Below, one piece after another: positions 14,793 through 21,756 of a DNA stretch of 26,040 nt. A model generated the notes under the pieces. It did not search any database. It was not told the DNA's origin and worked only from the letters and a program-made list of their open reading frames with translations. Where the stretch lies: contig DAJH01000041.1 of NCBI GenBank assembly GCA_002498925.1, positions 1 through 26,040 of the forward strand, written 5' to 3'. Position numbers and translations under genes: made by a program. Origin of the DNA: Euryarchaeota archaeon UBA173 (GTDB lineage Archaea; Thermoplasmatota; Poseidoniia; Poseidoniales; Thalassarchaeaceae). Position 1 is the first letter of the stretch. Each line of letters begins with the position of its first letter.

Positions 14793-15755
14793 ATGGAGAT
14801 GGTCATCGTTGGGAGTATGGGTTACGATGATATTCAAACGCCCGAGGAGAATGGAAGCGAAATTCTAGGCGGGGCCGCTTCACACTCCGGTTTAGCGGCC
14901 TCTTTCCACATGCGACCACTCCCTGGAAAACCCCCTCGTATAGGAATAGTTAGTGCTGTTGGAGATGACTTCTCGACATACCATCAGATGGTTCTTGAGG
15001 ATGCAGGAATGAATCTTTCGGGGGTCGTCGTCGCCGATGGGAAAACGTTCAGATGGTCCGGTAAGTATGATGACTCAATGGACAGAGTGACAACAATTTC
15101 TACCGATCTAAATGTATTGGAAAACTTCACCCCAGTAATTCCAGATGCCTGGTCAGAACCAGACGTACTTTTCTGTGCGAATGCACATCCCAGGATTCAG
15201 CTTGCGGCATTGAACCAGTGTCCGGGGGCTAGAATAACAGTCCTGGACTCTTTCAGATTGTGGATAGAAGATGAGTTCGAACTACTTTCCGAAGCTATGA
15301 GGAATGTGGATGTGGTGATAATTAATGAGGAAGAAGTGTGCTCTATTGCAGACGAGCAGATACTCACAAAGGCAATCTCATCAGTTATGTCTGGGAGTTC
15401 GCTTCATGGGGGCAAGTCAGCAGGTCCCGGTCCCAGAAGCCTCATTGTAAAGAGAGGAAGTAGTGGGGTCCTGGCACATCTGCCCTGTGGAACCATAGCG
15501 TTGCCCTCCTATCCAACCGAGAACATGGTCGACCCGACTGGATGCGGAGACACATTTGCGGGCGCATTGTTCGCCTGTCTGATTGGTCACGAGAGCCCCT
15601 TGAATGACTCTGAGGTAATGAGGAATGCTCTTGTTCATGCCACAGTCACAGCATCCTACTGTGTCGAGCAACTGGGAACTAAGGGCGTAAGAGGCCTAGG
15701 TAGAGGGGCCTATCATGCCCGTGCTGATAGGTACAGAAGAATAGTTGGAATATGA
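14793..15755 (+). CDS. PfkB-family (ribokinase-like) sugar or nucleoside kinase
   Basis: This 320-residue protein is a ribokinase-fold phosphotransferase. It has the substrate-binding glycine motif EILGGAASHSGLAAS near residue 25 and the family signature VDPTGCGDTFAG (246-257), where D253 is the catalytic base next to the anion hole. The signature normally reads D(T/P)xGAGD; here Cys replaces Ala. The substrate (ribose, nucleoside, fructose phosphate or other) cannot be told. The ATG at 14793 is chosen because GGAGGT at 14781-14786 lies seven nucleotides upstream; a GTG at 14778 would put that site inside the gene. The start follows the biotin carboxylase stop by one base. Its stop directly abuts the stop of the convergent membrane protein gene. 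Confidence 0.88.
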   Translation: MEMVIVGSMGYDDIQTPEENGSEILGGAASHSGLAASFHMRPLPGKPPRIGIVSAVGDDFSTYHQMVLEDAGMNLSGVVVADGKTFRWSGKYDDSMDRVTTISTDLNVLENFTPVIPDAWSEPDVLFCANAHPRIQLAALNQCPGARITVLDSFRLWIEDEFELLSEAMRNVDVVIINEEEVCSIADEQILTKAISSVMSGSSLHGGKSAGPGPRSLIVKRGSSGVLAHLPCGTIALPSYPTENMVDPTGCGDTFAGALFACLIGHESPLNDSEVMRNALVHATVTASYCVEQLGTKGVRGLGRGAYHARADRYRRIVGI

Positions 15756-17408
15756 TTACTCGAGTCTACGTACCCCTGGGATGTGATGTCGCTCGTCACT
15801 AGGGGACGATCTCCGAAGTTGTGAGAACCTAAGTCCCGAGTCAGGCCCCTGTAGGGAAGTAGAAGACTCGTCCTCCCCTTCCAAAACCTTCCTGACTTTA
15901 CGTTCAAGAGCGTCCTTGGCTGATGATGGAGGATTCAGGGCCCTCCTACTTTCCATCCTCCTGACTACATCGGCTTGGTGGTCCTGGTCACTTCGTAGCC
16001 TGAGGTATTGAGATGTTCTGAATCTCCCTTCTTCAGAATATTCAGCTCCATCCGGATCGCCATACTGAGAAGAGTAGCTTTCATTTTCCCTGTCTCTGAT
16101 TCTGCTTTTCGGTCTAAGGAGGGAAACAATCCAGCTCGGCTTGCCCCTAGACCTCGTTATTCCTTTCGTATTTACACGGCCACCGTTCATCGATGTCGCT
16201 AACTTCGAAATCCCGGGATAGTCCTCTAGTGTCGAGTTGTCAATCGATGGAGCTGCCAGTACATTCCTCGATTGTGCCTGTCTGGCTTTAGCCATCCTCA
16301 CCAAACCCGGCCTACATTCCTCTCTTACGGCTTCCACCGTTGGCTCAGGTAGAGACTGAGCGTTGAATGGAGAAACCGGCTCTCCAAATCTGTTATGAGC
16401 AGACTTGATCATTTCTGAGCTAGATGAAACTCTGGACGAAGACTCACTAGGCTCATTGAAAATCTCTCCAAAGACAGGCCCCTCCTCTTCGAAAGGGCTA
16501 GTTTGTGCCGGGGAATCGTCATCATCGAACATACCTCCGAAACCGAACATATCGGCCGCGCCAGAAAGAGCAGTCTCAATCCGACTTTCTGAATCGGGCA
16601 CAGGCTCCTTCTCCCTGTACCAATCAGGTGACTCCTGCCTACCCCAAGCCCTTTCATAAGCCGAGACCGACTTCTCTGCCTCATTCACCGTGAAGTCTGG
16701 CATTTCACGAGATGGGACATGTTCTTCTTGGAATGATCTCCAATTGAACTCAGACTGAACTTCCCCAAGTTCCGCTTGAACAGGCTCATCGATTTCCAAA
16801 TCTGGTCCTGATGGGGAAAGGCCTCCAATTAGAGGTGGTGCAGGCATAGGAAGTGCCATTGGAACGGGCCCTGTTCCTCCCGCATCCATGTATGCGGGAA
16901 ATACTGGCAACTCGGTCTCTATGTCTTCCAGGCCAACTCTAGCATCAATGACGCTATCCCCGCTCCTCACTCGATCCACCATTAGGCATAGACGCATCAA
17001 GGCCCCATCGCTTCCACTGATCATATGGCGCTCTTTACCATTCTCGATGACTAGCGTCGATTTCCTTAATGACAGATATGACATTATGGAAATCACTCCG
17101 GCTACGGAAACCGCCCAACCAACAGGCGGCAGAAGTACAGAGTACCCCAAACCTATTGCAACGGCACCAATTATTGGCGTCCCCCCAGGGAGGCTCGGGA
17201 CCTTCATGTGCCTCATTTTGGATATCGATTCTAAATCCATCCTGATCCCATATCCGTCGAACCTCTCGAGAGTCAGCTGTCGCTCAGTAAGTATCGCGCA
17301 GAATCTACCTCTGATCCCGACCAAACTCAGGTTTCCGATTAATTCGGCTTCTCCTTCCGTTCGGCCAGGCCTAAGCCCGGCTATGTGCATCCCAGTTGTC
17401 GAGCGCAT
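15756..17408 (-). CDS. PH-like membrane protein with long disordered tail
   Basis: This 550-residue protein is not a named family. Residues about 20-70 look like a bacterial-type PH strand set (AILTERQLTLERFDGYGI, then MDLESISKMRHMKV). A hydrophobic hairpin of two probable membrane segments spans about 76-112, followed by another strand pair (STLVIENGKERHMISG). From about 170 to the end the sequence is low-complexity, rich in Ser, Pro, Glu, Asp and Arg, and probably disordered, with an acidic patch (GMFDDDDSP) and a basic C-terminal stretch. The start is that of the longest reading frame. It follows the EF-like gene by 64 nt on the same strand and abuts the convergent PfkB gene. A membrane-associated scaffold role is only a guess. 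Confidence 0.75.
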   Translation of the reverse strand: MRSTTGMHIAGLRPGRTEGEAELIGNLSLVGIRGRFCAILTERQLTLERFDGYGIRMDLESISKMRHMKVPSLPGGTPIIGAVAIGLGYSVLLPPVGWAVSVAGVISIMSYLSLRKSTLVIENGKERHMISGSDGALMRLCLMVDRVRSGDSVIDARVGLEDIETELPVFPAYMDAGGTGPVPMALPMPAPPLIGGLSPSGPDLEIDEPVQAELGEVQSEFNWRSFQEEHVPSREMPDFTVNEAEKSVSAYERAWGRQESPDWYREKEPVPDSESRIETALSGAADMFGFGGMFDDDDSPAQTSPFEEEGPVFGEIFNEPSESSSRVSSSSEMIKSAHNRFGEPVSPFNAQSLPEPTVEAVREECRPGLVRMAKARQAQSRNVLAAPSIDNSTLEDYPGISKLATSMNGGRVNTKGITRSRGKPSWIVSLLRPKSRIRDRENESYSSQYGDPDGAEYSEEGRFRTSQYLRLRSDQDHQADVVRRMESRRALNPPSSAKDALERKVRKVLEGEDESSTSLQGPDSGLRFSQLRRSSPSDERHHIPGVRRLE

Positions 17409-17472
17409 CTCTACCGGTATAAGTTCTAGGGGCGGTGCCCGCCTCTGGACCCATCTTATTGGGTGAAAAAAA

Positions 17473-18456
17473 TCATGCCGGAGATAACTCGGAAAGACTT
17501 CCGATTATCCTCATCGGAAGCGCATCCAGCTGGACTAGTATTACTCTGGATTCGCCACTCTCCCTTACTAGTAAGGGACTCTCCCAGTTTATCCGAAGCC
17601 CCTCTTTCGCGATTTCATCTATCCTGCCCACCTTGAATTGCATATCCACAGATGCGTGAATCACGTCACCGACTGAGAGCTCCCTCCTCTGGAATGGAGC
17701 CTTCGATAGCGAACCATTGGATGATGTGTGCGCGATTACAGATTTCGACCCCTTGTGGATGATCACACTTCCTTTCCCCAAAACTCCTTCCTTCAGGCCC
17801 CTGAATGCTATTCCCACTCTGTCTCCCGAGCTTGCTTGCTCGACATCGTCGTCCATCACTTGCAGACTCCTGACTATCGCGGAGTTTCCACCGGGCAGCT
17901 CCTCCACTTCGTCGTGCTTGCTTATGGCTCCTGATTGGACATACCCTATTCCAACAGTTCCAATTCCCTGAACGTTGAAGTGCTGATCAAGAGGAACGAT
18001 CAGGGAATTCTCGTCTGAGTCCTCCTTTGCCATCTCGAAGAGTGAATCCCTGATCTCGTGAGGCTCCGGACAATCCTCCATTATTTTCCAATTCAGTCCC
18101 GCCTGGGGCAGTAGCATCTTCACCTGTTCGGGATCTACCCACCCTCCTTCTTCTGGTCTGATTAGGACAATTCCCCTTTCCACTCCGGCGCATCCAAAAG
18201 CCACTAGGCACTCGCCAAGAGCAGCGTCAATTTTCGATACCTCGATTAGTCCTACCCTTGAAACATTCAGCACCGAAAGAAGAGGTCTGATGCTTTCTGG
18301 ATGTTTGAGGGGCCTTAGGATTGACAGTACTCTGGACTCATCGCCTACAGTTTCCTTATGGACATACGAATCAACGTCCCGCGAGTCCCCCTTCTTGGCA
18401 AGTGTGCGAGCAAACTCATCGGTACCCACGAATCCAACGTTCAGTACCGACATCAT
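17473..18456 (-). CDS. EF-Tu/SelB-like protein with degenerate G domain
   Basis: This 327-residue protein has the domain order of translational GTPases but a non-functional G domain. The N-terminus (VLNVGFVGTDEFARTLAKKG) aligns with the start of EF1A/SelB, but the P-loop GHVDHGKST is lost, and no DxxG switch or NKxD guanine motif is seen. The following segment (LGECLVAFGCAGVERGIVLI) resembles the later G-domain strands of SelB. A beta-barrel domain 2 is clear at about 152-235 (IVPLDQHFNVQGIGTVGIGY, then SGDRVGIAFRGL and GKGSVI), followed by a third barrel. It should therefore not hydrolyse GTP by the usual route. It lies 21 nt after the thioesterase gene, likely in one operon. Inactive EF1A/SelB-like paralogues occur in other archaea, but their role is unclear. 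Confidence 0.75.
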   Translation of the reverse strand: MMSVLNVGFVGTDEFARTLAKKGDSRDVDSYVHKETVGDESRVLSILRPLKHPESIRPLLSVLNVSRVGLIEVSKIDAALGECLVAFGCAGVERGIVLIRPEEGGWVDPEQVKMLLPQAGLNWKIMEDCPEPHEIRDSLFEMAKEDSDENSLIVPLDQHFNVQGIGTVGIGYVQSGAISKHDEVEELPGGNSAIVRSLQVMDDDVEQASSGDRVGIAFRGLKEGVLGKGSVIIHKGSKSVIAHTSSNGSLSKAPFQRRELSVGDVIHASVDMQFKVGRIDEIAKEGLRINWESPLLVRESGESRVILVQLDALPMRIIGSLSELSPA

Positions 18457-18477
18457 CTCACCCAGTCGATTTCGGAC

Positions 18478-18978
18478 TCAAGGCGTTCCGCGCATAGCGT
18501 CACGTGCATTCTGCGCGCCGTCCCAGAGAACTCGCTCCTCTTCATTGGACGGTGTGAATTGGGGGACTGAGATAGGCTTCATGGAATCATCTATGGCTAC
18601 CATGAAGAAATAGCCAGAGCAAATCTCCTCGGGATCCCAGTCTGAACGCGTCATTCGGCAGGATCTGACTTGGACCCCAACGGTTCGAGGGGAGGTCCAG
18701 ACAACACGTCCTATGGTCCTAATCACATCCCCTTGGTATGCGGGTCTCTTGAACTTCAAAGCATCCACGGAGACCGTAACGAATTCCCTGTGAGCAAACT
18801 TACTCGCAGACATTCCGGCAGCTGTATCCATGATGGACATCAACCGTCCCCCGAATAGGGTGTCAAGGGCGTTAGTGTCCCCTGGAAAGACCTCGTTCAG
18901 TAGGACTACTGGCTCCGTAGAGCGGGGCTCACCCATGTTCCTCAAGCAGATGCCGAGGCCGGTCCCCCTTGAATCCAT
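18478..18978 (-). CDS. Acyl-CoA thioesterase, hotdog fold (YciA/BACH-like)
   Basis: This 166-residue protein would hydrolyse acyl-CoA thioesters. It matches the YciA/acyl-CoA hydrolase signature: FPGDTNALDTLFGG near residue 31, then MDTAAG with the catalytic Asp, and FVTVSVDALKFKRPAYQGDV, the central hotdog strands. The single domain would be expected to oligomerise. The ATG at 18978 follows directly on a GTG at 18981; either may start translation. A minus-strand CATATTG box near 19001-19010 is about 26 bp upstream, consistent with a leaderless message. It leads a probable operon with the EF-like gene and is divergent from the gene at 19049. Confidence 0.85.
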   Translation of the reverse strand: MDSRGTGLGICLRNMGEPRSTEPVVLLNEVFPGDTNALDTLFGGRLMSIMDTAAGMSASKFAHREFVTVSVDALKFKRPAYQGDVIRTIGRVVWTSPRTVGVQVRSCRMTRSDWDPEEICSGYFFMVAIDDSMKPISVPQFTPSNEEERVLWDGAQNARDAMRGTP

Positions 18979-19013
18979 CACACGATTTTGCTCATTGAGG
19001 GGGCAATATGACC

Positions 19014-19023
19014 GCTTAATTCA
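19014..19023 (+). promoter_or_regulatory. TATA-like box for the unknown / TBP-like / TatD operon
   Basis: GCTTAATTCA is centred about 31 bp before the ATG at 19049, giving a transcript start near 19044. The word is nearly palindromic and also lies about 40 bp before the divergent thioesterase start. Confidence 0.45.
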
Positions 19024-19048
19024 ATCCAAAGAGGTCACTCGGAGTGTC

Positions 19049-19933
19049 ATGGACACGTGGGAAACGGGAATCCGGAACTGGCTCGAGAGGCGATCAATCC
19101 GCCGCTCCCACCAGATAACGGGATCGTCCATGAATTTCCCAGAACTCGGATGGAGGGAGAAGACCCTCGACGATCCGGATGGAGGGAGAATAGTGTTGTG
19201 GCCACATCTTCCTTGTGTTAGGATGCCTCCTAGTCTCAGGTCTAGGAGGGTATGGGATGGAGTGGCCTTCCTGCTCAGCCACAATGATATTTCCTCTATG
19301 AGGGAAGAAGAGAAACAGGACAGGGAAAGCCCCGGAGTTCACAACGAGGCCGCCATGGCTTCGGGGACTACCCTTGGCAGATTGGTGAGGGAACTAGAGG
19401 GGCTGGATGTTGAGGGGCCAAGGATCCCCGATCCGGAGCAGATTAGGCTTCTCCTGCACGCTGATAATTCCAGAGGGGGGCTCCCTGTATTCCCGATAGA
19501 GCCGGATCTGGACGATATCGGATGGTCAGACTGGTTGGAGCGCAGTGCGGATAAGCAGGTTAACGTGACTACTCTCCTATCTACGCTGACTCTTGGTAGG
19601 AGATGGTCCAGAACCGCAACAGCGGCCATTTCTAGTATCGCTACGGACGATGAAGTGGGGATCGAACTGGGGGCTGCTGCAGCTGCATGCGCAGCTTGGT
19701 GGTCAGAGGAGGAGGGGGTTCTCGGCGAGGCCCTGTACGCTGAGAGGGACATGCGTTTTGCTTCAAGGATAAGAGGCGCTCTGGCCGACTTGAGGGACAG
19801 TAGGGTTGATGACGAGAAAGCGCAGGAGCCAATACTGATGGTACCCGTTCATCAAGCCAGACTCCCCTCACTCGAGGCTGCGATATCCGGATGGCCAGTG
19901 CCCGAATCAATACAGAAGGAGGAACGCAAATGA
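19049..19933 (+). CDS. Unknown protein, possible TraB/PrgY-like C-terminus
   Basis: This 294-residue protein is not confidently assigned. The ATG at 19049 follows a GGAG ribosome site and lies about 31 bp after a TATA-like box; a longer frame back to 18830 would run antisense inside the thioesterase gene and is rejected. The last 70 residues (LGEALYAERDMRFASRIRGA, then PILMVPVHQARLPSLEAAI) resemble the TraB/PrgY pattern of an ER(D/N)xxMA helix followed by a hydrophobic strand with a His and a short helix. The N-terminal GTxH motif of that family is not seen, so the match is weak. There is no signal peptide or clear membrane segment. Its stop overlaps the TBP-like start as ATGA, so the products are probably made together. 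Confidence 0.72.
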   Translation: MDTWETGIRNWLERRSIRRSHQITGSSMNFPELGWREKTLDDPDGGRIVLWPHLPCVRMPPSLRSRRVWDGVAFLLSHNDISSMREEEKQDRESPGVHNEAAMASGTTLGRLVRELEGLDVEGPRIPDPEQIRLLLHADNSRGGLPVFPIEPDLDDIGWSDWLERSADKQVNVTTLLSTLTLGRRWSRTATAAISSIATDDEVGIELGAAAAACAAWWSEEEGVLGEALYAERDMRFASRIRGALADLRDSRVDDEKAQEPILMVPVHQARLPSLEAAISGWPVPESIQKEERK

Positions 19934-20454
19934 CCACTTCTCCATCATTCGTAGTAGAGACTCAGACATTCAGATTCAGCCCGACTTCCCCTATCGACCT
20001 TGACGAGGCGGTATCGTTAGCCGGTGGCTCTAGGAGTGGTGATTACGTGGTCATCTCCCATGAGAAGCCGAGGGCTACCTACGTGGTTGAGCCCGATGGC
20101 TCAGTCCTCGTTCATGGTCTGGCGAGGGCCGAGGTGGCCGAGCTCGCCGTCCAAGAGTTGTTACTGACCCTGGGCCAGACTATCGACGGGCTTTCCATGG
20201 AATCAGGTGAGATGCTCGTTAGCTTTTCAATAGGGAGAGCTGTGATCGAAGATATCGCAATAAGAAGATTCGAGGACGTTTCAAAGGACGAGAGGCTTGG
20301 GGCGCTCAGGATAGACGCTTCTTTGCATAGATCGACATTGATCCTTTACAATAATGGAAGAGGGGTCGTTATCGGGCAGTCTTCGAAGAGGATAGCCGAG
20401 ATGGCTGTACGACACTGGGTGACGCAGCTAGATGGAGAGGGAGCATTGGCGTGA
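19930..20454 (+). CDS. Diverged TBP-fold protein (two TBP-like repeats)
   Basis: This 174-residue protein has the size and two-repeat layout of archaeal TATA-binding protein. Repeat 1 runs from about 8 to 85, with GDYVVISHEKPRATYVV and PDGSVLVHGLARAEVAELAV in the place of TBP's PGLVYRxxxPxxxxLIF and SGKxVxTGAKSxxxAxxA. Repeat 2 ends with STLILYNNGRGVVIGQSSKRIAEMAV-like strands and helix (about 135-165). The conserved Phe pairs that kink TATA DNA, and the FPGLVYR motif, are missing. It is therefore unlikely to be the main TBP; it may bind another site or act as a regulator. The ATG at 19930 overlaps the previous stop (ATGA) and follows GGAGGAAC. Assignment rests on pattern reading, so it needs a profile search. 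Confidence 0.6.
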   Translation: MTTSPSFVVETQTFRFSPTSPIDLDEAVSLAGGSRSGDYVVISHEKPRATYVVEPDGSVLVHGLARAEVAELAVQELLLTLGQTIDGLSMESGEMLVSFSIGRAVIEDIAIRRFEDVSKDERLGALRIDASLHRSTLILYNNGRGVVIGQSSKRIAEMAVRHWVTQLDGEGALA

Positions 20455-20458
20455 GAAA

Positions 20459-21340
20459 ATGCTGGAAAATGGCATTTGGACAGGACCAATAATGGATCAA
20501 CACATCCATTTGGACAGGGGCAACAGATTCCTCAGTGCCATAGAAGAGTTTTCTCAATCCGGCGGAACAGGGATAATGCTCGTACACAAACCAACATTCT
20601 CAGGTCATCTGCCCTCAGACCTTGATGGATATAGGAATGCATATTCGGAAACCATTTCCATGGCAGAAACCGTAAGGAAAAAGACGGGAATCGAGGTAGG
20701 TGTGGTCCTAGGCCCCCATCCAGTTGTGTGGGACGTACAAGCCAACCAGATAGGGGTGGAGAAATCTACTGAATTACATATCGAGGCCGTAGGTTTGGCC
20801 TTGGAAATGATTGAATCTGGCATGGCTTCCTGTCTGGGGGAGGTCGGGCGGCCCCACTATCAGGTCGATCAGGAGAGATGGGACTCTGCAAACGAGGTTC
20901 TTCAGGAAATAATGTCATTGGCCGCAAGCGAAAAAGTACCAATCCAACTCCATGTTGAGGACAGGGGCGAGGAAACATGCAAGGAACTAGCTGAAATGTG
21001 CGATTCCACGGGTCTTCCAAGGTCTAATGCGATTAGACACTTCTCGCCTCCCGACATAAGTATGGAATTCACAAGCGGCCTCTCTTCCACTGTCAACATG
21101 GGAAAGGGTAGTGTGGAGGGGCTAGTGGACACTATTGCCAACTCGAAGTCCAGGTGGGGAATGGAGACCGACTTCTTGGATGACCCAAATAGGCCCGGTG
21201 CGGTACTGGGTCCCAAGACCGTACCAAAGAGGACCCAGAAACTATGCTCAACCCTGCTCGAATCAGGTTGGGAAGAGGAGGATGTAACCTCACTGTTCCT
21301 AAACATCCATGATGTGTGGCCCAAGGAACTGTACAGCTGA
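20459..21340 (+). CDS. TatD-like metal-dependent hydrolase
   Basis: This 293-residue TIM-barrel hydrolase shows metal ligands in order: HIH in MDQHIHLDR (15-17), GEVGR (127-131, bridging Glu), QLHVED (His about 165), RHFSPPD (His about 194) and METDF (Asp about 238). These fit the TatD/amidohydrolase pattern found in DNases and uncharacterised archaeal relatives. The conserved tail DPNRPGAVLGPKTVP matches an archaeal TatD subgroup. The ATG at 20459 follows the TBP-like stop by four nucleotides; an earlier ATG at 20432 would overlap that gene by 23 nt. It may be translated with the TBP-like gene. Nuclease activity is a guess from the family. Confidence 0.85.
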   Translation: MLENGIWTGPIMDQHIHLDRGNRFLSAIEEFSQSGGTGIMLVHKPTFSGHLPSDLDGYRNAYSETISMAETVRKKTGIEVGVVLGPHPVVWDVQANQIGVEKSTELHIEAVGLALEMIESGMASCLGEVGRPHYQVDQERWDSANEVLQEIMSLAASEKVPIQLHVEDRGEETCKELAEMCDSTGLPRSNAIRHFSPPDISMEFTSGLSSTVNMGKGSVEGLVDTIANSKSRWGMETDFLDDPNRPGAVLGPKTVPKRTQKLCSTLLESGWEEEDVTSLFLNIHDVWPKELYS

Positions 21341-21556
21341 CTACTCGAATTTTGTCTTGGGCGTGAAAGTCAGTATCCCCCCAGCGATGAACAGCAGTAT
21401 GGAGTAAACGAAGAAGCTGGACTCGCTGAATTCAAAATCAATCCCAAGAGCATCAATCGACATTGTCCAGAATGGACCGTTGGCAGGCATGAAGACGATC
21501 ATAAGGACAATGCCAAGCCTCTGCCTCCAAAGCATGCCAATGCGAAGAGCCCCCAC
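21341..21556 (-). CDS. Small two-helix membrane protein
   Basis: This protein of at most 71 residues has two hydrophobic segments: RLGIVLMIVFMPANGPFW and FFVYSILLFIAGGILTF, with a short charged tail. It could start at the GTG at 21556 or the ATG at 21535 (64 residues). Its stop directly abuts the stop of the convergent TatD-like gene. A TATA-like box at 21594-21602, also placed for the tRNA, may serve both directions. No family is recognised. Confidence 0.6.
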   Translation of the reverse strand: MGALRIGMLWRQRLGIVLMIVFMPANGPFWTMSIDALGIDFEFSESSFFVYSILLFIAGGILTFTPKTKFE

Positions 21557-21593
21557 TTTTCAAGGAGAGCTCCGTACCTTCTCCAAACCGAAT

Positions 21594-21602
21594 CGATTTA
21601 GA
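21594..21602 (+). promoter_or_regulatory. TATA-like box for tRNA-Gly
   Basis: CGATTTAGA is centred 30 bp before the first base of the mature tRNA, the expected archaeal spacing. Confidence 0.5.
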
Positions 21603-21627
21603 GAGGCCCTGCGCTCGCGAAGTCACA

Positions 21628-21702
21628 GCGCCTGTAGTGAAGGGGTTATCACAAGAGGTTTCCAACCTCTTGTCCCGGGTTCAAATCCCGGCGGGCGCAC
21701 CA
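21628..21702 (+). tRNA. tRNA-Gly (UCC anticodon), CCA encoded
   Basis: A full cloverleaf can be drawn: acceptor GCGCCTG with CGGGCGC (one T-G pair), D stem GTGA/TCAC, anticodon stem AGAGG/CCTCT with loop TTTCCAA (anticodon TCC, reading GGA and by wobble GGG), a 4-nt variable loop, and T arm CCGGG-TTCAAAT-CCCGG. The discriminator is A at 21699, followed by an encoded CCA. There is no intron. The upstream TATA-like box fits its own transcription. Confidence 0.97.
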
Positions 21703-21756
21703 ACAATGGGGACATGCCAGTGAAGCATTCAAACGCATCAGTCTCCCCCCTGTAAC

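Noticed and set aside
18830..19048. Upstream extension of the unknown gene at 19049
   Set aside because: The extension is antisense to the thioesterase coding region, and the promoter and ribosome site both point to the ATG at 19049.
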